Origin: JAWOLE01 sp035263845 | Lineage (GTDB): Bacteria > Acidobacteriota > Thermoanaerobaculia > UBA5066 > Gp7-AA6 | DNA length: 64,000 nt | Direction of reading: 5' to 3' | NCBI GenBank assembly: GCA_035263845.1 | Contig: DATFQY010000123.1 | Coordinates: 35,222 to 99,221 of the forward strand | Part shown: one piece after another, positions 42,727-50,930 of the stretch | Layout: each line of letters starts with the position of its first letter | Position numbering within the stretch: the stretch's first letter is position 1 | Notes under the pieces: model-generated | What the model was told of the DNA's origin: nothing | Database searches by the model: none | The model's input: only the letters and a program-made list of their open reading frames with translations | Translations under genes and position numbers: made by a program

Positions 42727-43671
42727 GTGAAGGATCGGGTCCCGTTTCGCGTCAAGCCCATGCTCGCGACGCTGGTGGACGAGCCTTTCCACCGCCCGGG
42801 CTGGGTCTACGAGGAGAAGTACGACGGCTACCGAATCCTCGCCTACAAGGAAGGCAAGAAGGTGACGCTCCTCTCCCGCAACGCCAAGGACCGCGGCGAG
42901 AGCTTCTCCCAGATCGCCGCCGCGGTTGCGAGCCTTCCCTCGAAGACGCTGCTGCTCGACGGCGAGGTCGTCGCGTTCGACAAGAAGCTCGTCTCCCGCT
43001 TCCAGCTCCTCCAGCAGGGCGAGGTCCCGTACGTCTACATGGTCTTCGACTGCCTCTACCGCGACGGGCAAGACCTGCGCTCCCGTCCTCTTCCAGACCG
43101 GCGCGCGGCGTTGGAAAAGGCGATCGGCGAGACGGAGAGGCTCTTTGCCTCCCGCCGGCTCGAGGGCGACGGGTTCGCCGCCTTCAAGACCGCCAGGAAA
43201 AACGGGTGGGAAGGGCTCGTCGCCAAGGACGCCTCCGCGCCCTACATCGAAGGGCGCTCGACGAAGTGGCTCAAGGTCAAGGTTCACCAGGAGGAGGAAT
43301 TCGTCATCGTCGGGTTCACGGCGCCGGAAGGGTCGCGGACCCACTTCGGCGCTCTTCTGCTCGGGGCGCACCGCGGCAGGGACCTCTTCTACGTCGGCAA
43401 GGTCGGGACGGGGTTCAACCAGAAGACCCTCAACTCGCTCCACGCCGCGATGCGGCCGCTCGCCAGGAAGGACCCGCCCGTGAAGAACCCGCCGCGCGAG
43501 AAGGAAGCGGTCTGGATCGAGCCGAAGCTCGTGGCGCAGGTCTCGTTCCACGAGTGGACCGACGACGAGCGCCTGCGTCAGCCCGTCTACCTGGGGCTGC
43601 GCGACGACAAGAGGGCGAGCGAGGTGGTGCTTCCCGAGGCTAGCCGCTCGGGCGGGAGGTCACGATCTTGA
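42727..43671 (+). CDS. ATP-dependent DNA ligase, LigD-type ligase domain, stand-alone
   Basis: 314 residues from GTG 42727, 4 bp after the phosphoesterase gene. The adenylation motif is YEEKYDGYR with Lys31 as the nucleotidyl acceptor. TLLSRNAKDRG, LLLDGEVVAFD, YMVFDCLYRDG, WEGLVAKD and STKWLKVK are the further nucleotidyltransferase motifs, followed by an OB fold (EEFVIVGFTAPEG, DLFYVGKVGTG). It seals double-strand breaks in NHEJ together with Ku. Its length fits the isolated ligase domain of LigD. The 3' end overlaps the convergent lipoprotein gene by 32 bp. Confidence 0.93.
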   Translation: MKDRVPFRVKPMLATLVDEPFHRPGWVYEEKYDGYRILAYKEGKKVTLLSRNAKDRGESFSQIAAAVASLPSKTLLLDGEVVAFDKKLVSRFQLLQQGEVPYVYMVFDCLYRDGQDLRSRPLPDRRAALEKAIGETERLFASRRLEGDGFAAFKTARKNGWEGLVAKDASAPYIEGRSTKWLKVKVHQEEEFVIVGFTAPEGSRTHFGALLLGAHRGRDLFYVGKVGTGFNQKTLNSLHAAMRPLARKDPPVKNPPREKEAVWIEPKLVAQVSFHEWTDDERLRQPVYLGLRDDKRASEVVLPEASRSGGRSRS

Positions 43672-44137
43672 GATCGTGCGTCCCCATGCTCCGTGGCTTG
43701 TCGCCCTCGCGGAGCATGAAGTACTCGACCCGGTAGGTTCCAGGCTTCCAGGACTTGGTGTCCTTCATCTCGAAGCTGACGAGCCCGTCCTTCCCGGTGG
43801 TATTCACCTGCTCGGCGACCTTCTGGCCGTCCGCCAGAGAAGTGAAGACGAGCTTGACCTTCGAGTCCGGAGGAGAGTTGCGGAGCTCGAACGACTGGTA
43901 CACCGTCTCTCCGGGCATGTAGAGATCCGACTCCGTGCCGGCCTGCCCGTCTGGGCGGACGGTGCGGCCGATCTTGTACTTGTCCACGTAGATGTCCTTG
44001 TTGGTCGAGGCGGCGGGCGCCGAGGAGCCGCCCCCGGACGATTCCGCTTTTCCAGCTTCCTTCTTGCCGCCGCATCCGAAGGCGAAGGCGCCGGCCGCGA
44101 TGACTCCCGCGAGGATCCATGCTTTTGTTCGTCTCAT
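43640..44137 (-). CDS. Small lipoprotein of unknown function
   Basis: 165 residues. The N-terminus MRRTKAWILAGVIAAGAFA plus FGC is a lipoprotein signal peptide with the lipidated Cys at 22, followed by a Gly/Ser/Ala linker. The mature part is a predicted single beta-sandwich domain (GETVYQSFELRNSPPD, LVSFEMKDTKSWKPGTYRVE) like the domains that bind or present ligands outside the membrane. GGAGAG lies just before ATG 44137 and TATTCT ~20 nt upstream, so this gene is leadered. It sits on the opposite strand between the ligase and polymerase genes and does not look related to repair. Confidence 0.75.
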   Translation of the reverse strand: MRRTKAWILAGVIAAGAFAFGCGGKKEAGKAESSGGGSSAPAASTNKDIYVDKYKIGRTVRPDGQAGTESDLYMPGETVYQSFELRNSPPDSKVKLVFTSLADGQKVAEQVNTTGKDGLVSFEMKDTKSWKPGTYRVEYFMLREGDKPRSMGTHDLKIVTSRPSG

Positions 44138-44260
44138 TTCTCTCCGTCTCGACTTCTAGAATACCGCAAGCCGCGAAAAGCGGAGGTCCACCTCCGAAGG
44201 AGCCGTTCCACCTCTGCGACTGGCTCGACCTGGCCCTCGTTCGGTGACCGCTCGAAGGGG

Positions 44261-44266
44261 TATTCT
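44261..44266 (+). promoter_or_regulatory. -10 element of the LigD-polymerase gene (leaderless type)
   Basis: TATTCT followed by 7 nt and ATG 44274, with no Shine-Dalgarno sequence. It argues for ATG 44274 rather than GTG 44244, which lies upstream of the box. Confidence 0.6.
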
Positions 44267-44273
44267 GCGGGCG

Positions 44274-45176
44274 ATGCCGAGCCGAGGGAAGAAAACCGGC
44301 GCTGCGGCGCCGCTGACTCTCTCGAACCCGAACAAGGTCTTCTGGCCCGACGAGGGCTACACGAAGCTCGACCTCGCCCGCTTCTACGACATGGTGTTTC
44401 CGAGCCTTCAGCCCTACGTGGACGGGAGGCTGCTCTCGCTCAAGCGATGCCCCAACGGTCTTTTGGGGAAATGCTTTTTCCAGAAGGAGAAGCCGGAGAC
44501 GATGCCGGCCGACACTCCGACGAAGCGCATCGTGCACGAGGTCGGCGTCCGCAACTACGTCGTGGGTGGGAAGCTGGAGACTCAGCTCGCCCTCGTCAAC
44601 CTCGGGTGCATCGCGGTGCACGTCTGGGGGGCGCGCGCTGCGAGCCCGCGGCAGCCGGACTGGGTCTGCTTCGACCTGGATCCGGACTCGGGCAAGTTCG
44701 CCGACGCGGCGACGGCGGGGGTCAAGGTCAAGGCGGCGCTCGACGCCCTTCGTCTGAGCAGCTTCGCCAAGACTTCGGGCAAAAAGGGGCTGCACATCTT
44801 CGTGCCGATCGTGCCGGGCCCCGACACCGACGAGGTGAAAGGTTTCGCCGAGCAGCTCGGGAACCGACTCTCGGCGGCCTTTCCTAAGGAGATGACGATG
44901 GAGGGGCGGATCGCCAGCCGCAGGGGGCGCGTGTACCTCGACCCCTTCCGCAACGGGTTTGCCCAGACGGTCGTCACGCCGTTCTGCGTCCGCCGCTTCC
45001 CGCGCGCCCCGATCTCGACTCCGCTCGCCTGGAAAGAAGTCGTCCCGGAGCTCGAACCCGGTTCCTTCAACATGGGCAACTTCGCCGCCCGCCTGAAGAA
45101 GAAAGACCCCTGGGCCGACTTCTTCGAAGCCCGCCAGGACCTCAAGCCCGCCCTGAAAGCGGTCCGCTCGCTGTAA
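44274..45176 (+). CDS. LigD-type primase-polymerase, stand-alone
   Basis: 300 residues from ATG 44274. LSNPNKVFWPDEGYTKLDLARFY begins the archaeo-eukaryotic primase fold typical of LigD POL domains. WVCFDLDPDSGKF carries the catalytic Asp pair, and KTSGKKGLHIFVPI and RVYLDPFRNGFAQTVV are further family motifs. It fills gaps, often with ribonucleotides, during end joining. Phosphoesterase, ligase and polymerase appear here in the same order as in fused Pseudomonas-type LigD, but as three genes with a lipoprotein gene between the last two. Confidence 0.93.
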   Translation: MPSRGKKTGAAAPLTLSNPNKVFWPDEGYTKLDLARFYDMVFPSLQPYVDGRLLSLKRCPNGLLGKCFFQKEKPETMPADTPTKRIVHEVGVRNYVVGGKLETQLALVNLGCIAVHVWGARAASPRQPDWVCFDLDPDSGKFADAATAGVKVKAALDALRLSSFAKTSGKKGLHIFVPIVPGPDTDEVKGFAEQLGNRLSAAFPKEMTMEGRIASRRGRVYLDPFRNGFAQTVVTPFCVRRFPRAPISTPLAWKEVVPELEPGSFNMGNFAARLKKKDPWADFFEARQDLKPALKAVRSL

Positions 45177-45181
45177 GCCTG

Positions 45182-45187
45182 TAGACT
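45182..45187 (+). promoter_or_regulatory. -10 element of the sugar operon (leaderless type)
   Basis: TAGACT followed by 9 nt and GTG 45197; no ribosome-binding site. It lies 5 bp after the polymerase stop codon. Confidence 0.55.
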
Positions 45188-45196
45188 TTCCGTCAC

Positions 45197-46360
45197 GTGG
45201 ATGGCCTCGAAAAACTGATCGCGTTCCTGTCGCGGCACTTCGGGCCGGCGAGGCTGTTTCTTATCTGTGCGGCGTGGATCCTGGCGCTGGGGGCGTGGGG
45301 GGTGATCGCGCGCGAAGAACTCCCAATGCAGCACAAGATCGTCTGGGAGATCCCGCTGGAGCTGCGCGCTCCGCTCTACGCCAAGTTCGATTCCGGCTGG
45401 TACCTCTCGATCATGGAGTGGGGCTACGGGCCGCCACCGCCGCAGGGGAAGCCCTCGAGCCACGCGTTCTTTCCACTCTACCCGATGACGGCGAAGCTGC
45501 TCCACAAGACGTTCGCGATGAACGGATTCCACGCGGGGCTCATCGTCACCTACACCTGCTTCTTCCTCGCGATGTCGCTTTTCCTGCGCGAGGGCACCGA
45601 GCGGCTGGGAGAGCGGGGAGCCTGGAACTCCGTGTTCTTTCTGTTGCTCTTTCCGACGGCGTTCTTCTTCGCGGCAGTCTACGCGGAGTCCATGCTGCTT
45701 CTCTTCTCGCTCCTCGCGTTCCGCGACGCCCGGCGGGGGCTGACTCTCCGCGCGATGATCTGGGGAGCGCTCCTCGGGCTGACTCGCGCCTTCGCCATGG
45801 CCGCGGGTCCCGCGCTGTTCGTCGCGTGGCTCGAGGGTCGGGACAAAAGCCGGGGCCGATTCCTGAGGGCACTGCTCGTGGGCGCCGTTCCAATCGCCGT
45901 CGTTTTCCTCTGGGTGTACGGGATGGGGTGGGTCAAAGGGGAGCCCGGCCTCTTCTTCCGCTCCATGGAAGGGTGGCACCGCGGGTCGAGCACGATCGGC
46001 GGGATCGGGGATTTCTTCCGGGGCTTCACCGACAACCTGCGGATCGGCGAGCTCAACCGCGACAAGACGCTCGTCCTCGACTACGTCATGGTGGTGATCT
46101 TCGCGGTCATCGCCGTGTACCAGCTCCTCCGGCGCCGCTGGTCCGACGCCGTCTGGACGGCGTGCGCCATCGGCCTGCCGATCACGACCGGCCTGCCCGG
46201 CGGTATCCCGCGGTTCTTCGCGGCGATCTATCCCACGTACTTCGCGCTGGCCGAGGCGACGCGAAGCTCGCCTCGAGCGCGGGTCCTGATGTGGGCGCTC
46301 TCGGGCGCCGTCCTGCTCGCGGCCGCGGCCCGGTTCGTGAACTGGCAGTGGGTGGCGTGA
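45197..46360 (+). CDS. PIG-V/Gpi18-like GT-C mannosyltransferase
   Basis: 387 residues from GTG 45197, with about eight to ten TM helices. AKFDSGWYLSIMEWGYG followed by HAFFPLYPMTAKLL is the signature of the PIG-V/GPI mannosyltransferase 2 group, with the first-loop Asp as catalytic residue. Bacterial members probably use a polyprenyl-phosphate sugar donor outside the cytoplasm. It starts a five-gene operon (gaps of 4, 10 and 7 bp and one ATGA overlap) with methyltransferase, aminotransferase, GT2 and cupin genes, which suggests transfer of an amino- or deoxysugar. The precise donor is unknown. Confidence 0.85.
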   Translation: MDGLEKLIAFLSRHFGPARLFLICAAWILALGAWGVIAREELPMQHKIVWEIPLELRAPLYAKFDSGWYLSIMEWGYGPPPPQGKPSSHAFFPLYPMTAKLLHKTFAMNGFHAGLIVTYTCFFLAMSLFLREGTERLGERGAWNSVFFLLLFPTAFFFAAVYAESMLLLFSLLAFRDARRGLTLRAMIWGALLGLTRAFAMAAGPALFVAWLEGRDKSRGRFLRALLVGAVPIAVVFLWVYGMGWVKGEPGLFFRSMEGWHRGSSTIGGIGDFFRGFTDNLRIGELNRDKTLVLDYVMVVIFAVIAVYQLLRRRWSDAVWTACAIGLPITTGLPGGIPRFFAAIYPTYFALAEATRSSPRARVLMWALSGAVLLAAAARFVNWQWVA

Positions 46361-46364
46361 GAGC

Positions 46365-47117
46365 GTGAACCCGGCGGAGTACGAGGCGCTCCGCGCGGTC
46401 GAGGACCGGCACTGGTGGTTCGTCTCGCTGCGCAGGGAAATCACCCGGGCGCTGGAGGGCCGGGCGCGAGCGGGCGGGCGATGGCTCGACGCGGGGAGCG
46501 GCACCGGCGGCCTGCTCGCCGCGCTGGAAAGAACGCGGGGGCTCTCGGGCTTCGGCCTGGAGTGGTCGGCGGACGGAATCGCCCTCGCCGCCGCCCGCGG
46601 GCTTCGCCGGCTCGCGAGGGGGTCCGCGTCCGAGCTTCCTTTCTCCGCCGCCTCCTTCGACGTGATCACATCCATCGACGTCCTCTGCCACCGGGGCGTC
46701 GCGAAACGGGAAGCCCTCTCCGAGACGCACCGGTGCCTCGCGCCGCGGGGGATCCTGATCCTGCAGGTCCCGGCCTTCGAATGGCTGCGGGGCGAGCACG
46801 ACGACGCCGTCTGGACGGACCGCCGCTTCGGGCGGTCGGAGATCCGGCGAATGGTCGAGACCGCCGGCCTCACAGTGCGGGAGATCTTCTACCGCGTGAG
46901 CTTTCTCTTCCCGGCGGCCGCCGTTCGCCGGCTTCTCTCCCGCCGGCGGACCGGCGGCGCGGACCCCCCACCCCGCTCGGAGGTGCGCCCGGCCGCGCCC
47001 GGGATGAACGCGGCGTTGGGCCTGGTCATGTCGGCCGAGTCGCTCCTGTCGGCCGCCGGCCTGCGCCTGCCCTTCGGGCTGTCCGTCTTCTGCGTGGCGC
47101 AGAAAATCGAAAGATAA
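46365..47117 (+). CDS. Class I SAM-dependent methyltransferase
   Basis: 250 residues from GTG 46365, 4 bp after the preceding stop. WLDAGSGTGGLLAALE is the SAM-binding motif I; ELPFSAASFDVITSIDVLCH and CLAPRGILILQVPAFEWL follow. There is no zinc ribbon, unlike the two methyltransferases of the larger island. LRAVEDRHWWFVSLRR near the N-terminus is common in methyltransferases of bacterial glycan loci. Target unknown; it most likely methylates a sugar or a lipid-linked intermediate. Confidence 0.84.
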   Translation: MNPAEYEALRAVEDRHWWFVSLRREITRALEGRARAGGRWLDAGSGTGGLLAALERTRGLSGFGLEWSADGIALAAARGLRRLARGSASELPFSAASFDVITSIDVLCHRGVAKREALSETHRCLAPRGILILQVPAFEWLRGEHDDAVWTDRRFGRSEIRRMVETAGLTVREIFYRVSFLFPAAAVRRLLSRRRTGGADPPPRSEVRPAAPGMNAALGLVMSAESLLSAAGLRLPFGLSVFCVAQKIER

Positions 47118-47120
47118 TCT
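47115..47120 (+). promoter_or_regulatory. Possible internal -10 before the aminotransferase gene
   Basis: TAATCT followed by 7 nt and ATG 47128, overlapping the stop codon of the methyltransferase. The aminotransferase has no visible ribosome-binding site, so it may have its own leaderless transcript. Confidence 0.45.
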
Positions 47121-47127
47121 GCCGCCC

Positions 47128-48246
47128 ATGATCCCCGTCTGGGAGCCCGTCCTCGACGGAAACGAGGAGCGCTACGTGCGCGACTGCCTGGAGACCAACT
47201 GGATCTCCTCGCTCGGCAGGTACATCACGCGCTTCGAGGAGTCCTTCGCGGCCTGGTGCGGGATGCCGCAAGCGGTGGCCTGCTCCAGCGGCACCGCGGC
47301 CCTCCACCTCTCGATCGTCGCGCTCGGGATCGGCCCGGGCGACGAGGTCCTGATTCCCGACTTCACCCTCATCGTCTCCGCCAACACGGTCATCCTCGCG
47401 GGCGCGAAGCCGGTGCTCGTGGACGTGGACTCCAGGACGTGGTGCCTGGATCCGAAGAAGATCGAGGAGAAGATCACCCCGCGCACGAAGGCGATCATGG
47501 CCGTCCACATGTACGGCCACCCGTGCGACATGCCGGCGATCCTGGAGATCGCGAAGCGCCGCGGCCTTGCTGTCATCGAAGACTGCGCCGAGGCGCACGG
47601 AGCGGAGATCTCGGGCAGGAAGGTCGGGACCTTCGGCGACGCCGGCTGCTTCAGCTTCTACGGAAACAAGATCCTCACGACCGGGGAGGGGGGCATGGTG
47701 CTCGTCCGCGACGCAGCGCTGGCCGCGAAGCTGCGCCTCCTGCGCGACCAGGGCTTCGAGCCCCCGCGCTTCGTCCACAAGGTCGTAGGGTTCAACTACC
47801 GGATGACCAACGTCCAGGCGGCGATCGGGCTGGCGCAGACCGAGAAGGCGGACGAGAAGGTCCGCGCCAAGCGGCAGATCGCGAGCTGGTACCTCTCCCT
47901 CTTCGCTTTCGGCTCGGATCTGGAGATGCCATCCGAGGCGCCGGGCGCGAAGAACGTCTACTGGATGTTCGGCGTCAAGCTCGGAGCGAAGTTCCCGCAG
48001 GGAAGAGACGCCGTCATGGAGGAGCTGAAGGCGAAAGGGGTCGAGACCCGGGCCTTCTTCTGCCCGATGCACCGCCAGCCGGTCTTCCAGAAGCAGTCGA
48101 AGCCGGGGTATCCCGATGTCCGCGGCGAGTACCCCGTCTCCGACGACCTTTGGAATCGCGGGCTCTACCTGCCGTCCGGCACCGGCCTGAAGCTCGAGCA
48201 GGCGAACGAGGTCGCCGAGAAGCTCCTGGCCCTCAGACGCCCATGA
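47128..48246 (+). CDS. DegT/DnrJ/EryC1/StrS-family sugar aminotransferase
   Basis: 372 residues. MIPVWEPVLDGNEERYV and CLETNWISSLGRYI resemble perosamine-synthase-type (RfbE/Per) enzymes. ACSSGTAALHLSIVAL binds the cofactor phosphate, VIEDCAEAHGA carries the ring-contacting Asp, and Lys181 in FSFYGNKILTTGEGG forms the PLP Schiff base. The enzyme adds an amino group from glutamate to a keto-sugar nucleotide. With the isomerase-like cupin downstream, a 3- or 4-amino-6-deoxyhexose is plausible; NDP-sugar dehydratases are not in the window. The GT2 gene overlaps its stop by ATGA. Confidence 0.92.
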   Translation: MIPVWEPVLDGNEERYVRDCLETNWISSLGRYITRFEESFAAWCGMPQAVACSSGTAALHLSIVALGIGPGDEVLIPDFTLIVSANTVILAGAKPVLVDVDSRTWCLDPKKIEEKITPRTKAIMAVHMYGHPCDMPAILEIAKRRGLAVIEDCAEAHGAEISGRKVGTFGDAGCFSFYGNKILTTGEGGMVLVRDAALAAKLRLLRDQGFEPPRFVHKVVGFNYRMTNVQAAIGLAQTEKADEKVRAKRQIASWYLSLFAFGSDLEMPSEAPGAKNVYWMFGVKLGAKFPQGRDAVMEELKAKGVETRAFFCPMHRQPVFQKQSKPGYPDVRGEYPVSDDLWNRGLYLPSGTGLKLEQANEVAEKLLALRRP

Positions 48247-48989
48247 ACGGCGTCAACCAGACCCCCGCTGCCGGCGCGCTGCCGGATCCCCGGGTCTCGA
48301 TCGTGCTCGCCACGTTCAACGAGCGCGAGAACATCCTCGACACGATCCAGAGCATCTTCGCCAACCTGGGCGACTCCGCGGAAGTCATCGTCGTGGACGA
48401 CGACTCACCGGATCAGACGTGGCACCTCGTCGAGGACTTCGCCCACCCGCGGGTCAAGGTCATCCGGCGAGTGGGCACGCGCGGACTGGCCTCGGCTTTC
48501 AACCGCGGCATCCTGGAGTCGCGCGGCGGAGTGGTCGGCTGGATGGACGCGGATATGTGCATGCCGCCGGACATGCTGCCAGGGATGATCGCGCTGCTGG
48601 ACCAGCACGACGTGGTCGTCGGTTCGCGCTACGCGACGGGCGGGAAGGACGACCGCGTCTGGCTGCGCGTCGCGGCGAGCCGGGCCATCAACGCGCTCGC
48701 GAGCCTCGTCCTGGGATACGGGATCCGCGACTACGACAGCGGCTTCGTCGTCCTGCGCCGGAGCGTCTTCGACAAGGTGTCCCTGATCCCGACCGGCTAC
48801 GGCGCCTACTTCATGGAATTCCTCTACAACTGCCGGCGTAAGGGGCTGACCGTCCACGAGGTCCCTTACGTCTTCCGGGACCGGCAGAAGGGGATCTCCA
48901 AGTCCGCTCCCAGCCTGTACCGGTTCTTCCGGACCGGCACGCAGTACGTCCTGCGCATCTTCGTGGCGCGCCTGCGCCCGAAGGACTGA
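48243..48989 (+). CDS. Family 2 glycosyltransferase, dolichol-phosphate-mannose-synthase-like
   Basis: 248 residues from ATG 48243 (ATGA overlap with the aminotransferase stop). SIVLATFNERENI and VIVVDDDSPDQTWH start the GT-A fold; VGWMDADMCMPPD is the DxD region, and RDYDSGFVVLRRSVFD and HEVPYVFRDRQKGISK are typical of the DPM1 group. No membrane helices. It probably charges polyprenyl phosphate with the sugar made in this operon, giving the donor for the PIG-V-like enzyme at 45197. This donor-acceptor pairing is inferred from operon content. Confidence 0.88.
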   Translation: MNGVNQTPAAGALPDPRVSIVLATFNERENILDTIQSIFANLGDSAEVIVVDDDSPDQTWHLVEDFAHPRVKVIRRVGTRGLASAFNRGILESRGGVVGWMDADMCMPPDMLPGMIALLDQHDVVVGSRYATGGKDDRVWLRVAASRAINALASLVLGYGIRDYDSGFVVLRRSVFDKVSLIPTGYGAYFMEFLYNCRRKGLTVHEVPYVFRDRQKGISKSAPSLYRFFRTGTQYVLRIFVARLRPKD

Positions 48990-48996
48990 GGCCGGA

Positions 48997-49374
48997 GTGC
49001 CCCACCAGATCGTCGAGCCCGGTTTCGTCAGGCGCGACGAGCGCGGCACGTTCCTCGAGATCGTCAACGGCTTCGAGTCGAAGACCGCGGTCTGGGGCCG
49101 AATGCGCGCCGGCGCCGTTCTCGGAAACCACTTCCACAAGAAGACCCGAGTCTTCTTCTTCTTGTCGTCGGGGCGCGCCCGCGTCGCGACCGTCCACGTC
49201 GAGACCGGCCAGAAGGACTCCTTTGCTTTAGCTGCGGGCCAGGGCTGCTTCTTCGAGCTCCAGGAATCCCACGCCGTCCACTTCCTCGAAGACGGTGACT
49301 TCGTGATGCTCAAATCCCTCGCCTACGACCCCGCCGCCCCCGACACCTATCCCCACGAGGTGGGGTATTTGTGA
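48997..49374 (+). CDS. Cupin protein, WxcM/FdtA-like sugar-nucleotide isomerase
   Basis: 125 residues from GTG 48997. A single cupin barrel: GNHFHKKTRVFFFLSSG contains the metal- or substrate-binding His residues, and ELQESHAVHFLEDGDFVML closes the barrel. RRDERGTFLEIVNGFE and the size fit the dTDP-6-deoxy-hex-4-ulose 3,4-ketoisomerase (FdtA/WxcM-like) family, which works directly before a DegT aminotransferase, as the gene order suggests. Other small cupins of lipid-A or capsule loci look alike, so the exact reaction is uncertain. Confidence 0.72.
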   Translation: MPHQIVEPGFVRRDERGTFLEIVNGFESKTAVWGRMRAGAVLGNHFHKKTRVFFFLSSGRARVATVHVETGQKDSFALAAGQGCFFELQESHAVHFLEDGDFVMLKSLAYDPAAPDTYPHEVGYL

Positions 49375-49385
49375 TTTGTGATTTG
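49365..49385 (+). repeat. Tandem heptamers TGATTTG overlapping a stop codon
   Basis: GTATTTG TGATTTG TGATTTG followed by a diverging TGATCAG. The first full TGATTTG provides the TGA stop of the cupin gene (49372-49374). The tract fills the 14-bp gap to the convergent thioesterase-like gene. The period of 7 equals that of the repeats at 2839 and 60591. Confidence 0.75.
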
Positions 49386-49388
49386 TGA

Positions 49389-49859
49389 TCAGGACGAAGC
49401 CGTTACGGTCTTCCTTCGGACATAGATCGTCTTCTCCGTGGTGGCGTGGACGACGCCCTCCGCGTCGACCAGGTCCACGGTGAAGACCCGGTCGATCGAG
49501 CGCTCCGTCTCCAGCGCCTTCCGGATCTCCTGGACTCGCTCTTCCTCGATGAGGAACGTCGCGTAGAGAGTCCCGCGGCCGGGCTTGAGGAAGCGGATCG
49601 TGGCCGCCTTGTCCCAGACGACGTAGTCCGGTCCGAGGATCTTGATCAGGAGGATCATGTAGAGAGGGTCTACGGCGCCGTAGAGGCTCCCGCCGAAGAT
49701 CGTTCCGACGTAGTTGCGCGTCCTCCAGCTCAGCGGCAGCTTCACGCGGGCCTCCCGGAAGTCCGACGAGATGTACGTCACCCGGGCTCCCGTGCCGCGA
49801 TACGCCGGAAAGAGATTGAACCGCCACCGAATCTTCCGGCTCTCCCAGGATTCGGCCAT
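49389..49859 (-). CDS. DUF4442/PaaI-like hot-dog-fold thioesterase-like protein
   Basis: 156 residues from ATG 49859. The sequence around NYVGTIFGGSLYGAVDPLYM is the hot-dog helix with the GGxxxxxxD arrangement of PaaI-like thioesterases, and FNLFPAYRGTGARVTYISSD is typical of the DUF4442 subgroup. Residues VVWDKAATIRFLKPG form the central strands. It probably binds or hydrolyses an acyl thioester; substrate unknown. TAAGAT lies exactly 7 nt before the ATG with no ribosome-binding site. It faces the radical SAM gene across a 35-bp divergent region. Confidence 0.8.
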   Translation of the reverse strand: MAESWESRKIRWRFNLFPAYRGTGARVTYISSDFREARVKLPLSWRTRNYVGTIFGGSLYGAVDPLYMILLIKILGPDYVVWDKAATIRFLKPGRGTLYATFLIEEERVQEIRKALETERSIDRVFTVDLVDAEGVVHATTEKTIYVRRKTVTASS

Positions 49860-49866
49860 CCGGGCA

Positions 49867-49888
49867 ATCTTAGCGACCCGTGTATCCT
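49867..49888. promoter_or_regulatory. Divergent leaderless promoters
   Basis: TAAGAT (minus, 49872-49867) stands 7 nt before ATG 49859; TATCCT (plus, 49883-49888) stands 6 nt before GTG 49895. Neither gene has a Shine-Dalgarno sequence. Confidence 0.6.
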
Positions 49889-49894
49889 TTCCCC

Positions 49895-50929
49895 GTGGAT
49901 CCGACACCGGGATACCTGGAACTGCTCGCTTCGGGAGAACTGGAGAAGCGCGTCGAGCGCCTCTACGCCCTTCTCTCCTCCTGCACGGTCTGTCCGCGAG
50001 ACTGCGGCAACGACCGCCTGGCGGGTATCCTGGCGTCGTGCGCATCGGGCGCGGACCCGGTCGTTTCCTCGTACACGGCCCACTTCGGAGAAGAGCCCGC
50101 GCTGTCGGGAACTCGCGGCGCCGGCAACATCTTCTTCGGCAACTGCAACCTGCGCTGCGTCTACTGCCAGAACTACCAGATCAGCCAGGACTACGCCGCG
50201 CAGCTGAAAAACACCGTGACCGTCGAGCGCGTCGCTCGGATGTGTCTGGAGCTCCAGTCGCGCGGGTGCCACAACATCGGCTTCGTCTCCCCGACTCACT
50301 ACGCTCCGCAGATGGCGAAGGCGATCCTGCTGGCCGCCCGCGGCGGCCTGTCCATTCCGATCGTCTACAACACCAACGCCTACGACTCGGTCGAGGTTCT
50401 GCGCCTCCTGGACGGCGTCGTGGACGTCTACCTTCCCGACTTCAAGTACGCCGATTCCGGCGCCGGCTGGCTCTACTCGAAGGTGCCGGGCTACGCCGAG
50501 CGCTCCCGCGAGGCGTTGATCGAGATGTACCGCCAGAAGGGCTCGGCGCTCGTCCTCGGCGAGGACGGCCTGCTCAAGAGCGGCCTCCTCGTCCGGGTCC
50601 TCGTGCTCCCCGAGAACGCGGCCGGCGTCTCGGAGTCGCTCTCGTGGATCGCCGAGACGCTCTCTCCGCGCGTCGCGATCTCGCTCATGGCCCAGTACTA
50701 CCCGATCCACCGCGCGGCCACCAACGACCGCTACGCGACGCTGTCCCGCTCGATCACCGCCTCCGAGTGGGAAGAGGCCCTCGAGGCGCTCGAGTCCAAC
50801 GGCTTCACCAACGGGTTCGCGCAGGAGTTCGAGACGTCCAACAAGTACTACCGCCCGGACTTCACCGACCGGGAGACTCCCTTCAAGGACATCCGGGATT
50901 TCGCGCCGGCGCCGGCGGCGCGCCGCTGA
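49895..50929 (+). CDS. Radical SAM protein, PflA-like (COG1313 type)
   Basis: 344 residues from GTG 49895; an upstream GTG at 49880 would start before the -10 box and is rejected. The N-terminus has CTVCPRDCGNDR, a Cys-rich ribbon found in this group. FFGNCNLRCVYCQN is the radical SAM CxxxCxxC motif binding the 4Fe-4S cluster that cleaves SAM. IGFVSPTHYAPQM, IVYNTNAYDSVEVL and DVYLPDFKYAD are family motifs. Related proteins are annotated as pyruvate-formate-lyase-activating-like, but no glycyl radical enzyme is in the window, so the target is unknown. Confidence 0.85.
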   Translation: MDPTPGYLELLASGELEKRVERLYALLSSCTVCPRDCGNDRLAGILASCASGADPVVSSYTAHFGEEPALSGTRGAGNIFFGNCNLRCVYCQNYQISQDYAAQLKNTVTVERVARMCLELQSRGCHNIGFVSPTHYAPQMAKAILLAARGGLSIPIVYNTNAYDSVEVLRLLDGVVDVYLPDFKYADSGAGWLYSKVPGYAERSREALIEMYRQKGSALVLGEDGLLKSGLLVRVLVLPENAAGVSESLSWIAETLSPRVAISLMAQYYPIHRAATNDRYATLSRSITASEWEEALEALESNGFTNGFAQEFETSNKYYRPDFTDRETPFKDIRDFAPAPAARR

Positions 50930-50930
50930 C

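Noticed and set aside
49880..49894. GTG 49880 as the radical SAM start
   Set aside because: It lies upstream of and overlaps the region of the TATCCT box, while GTG 49895 is exactly 6 nt after it and loses no conserved residue.
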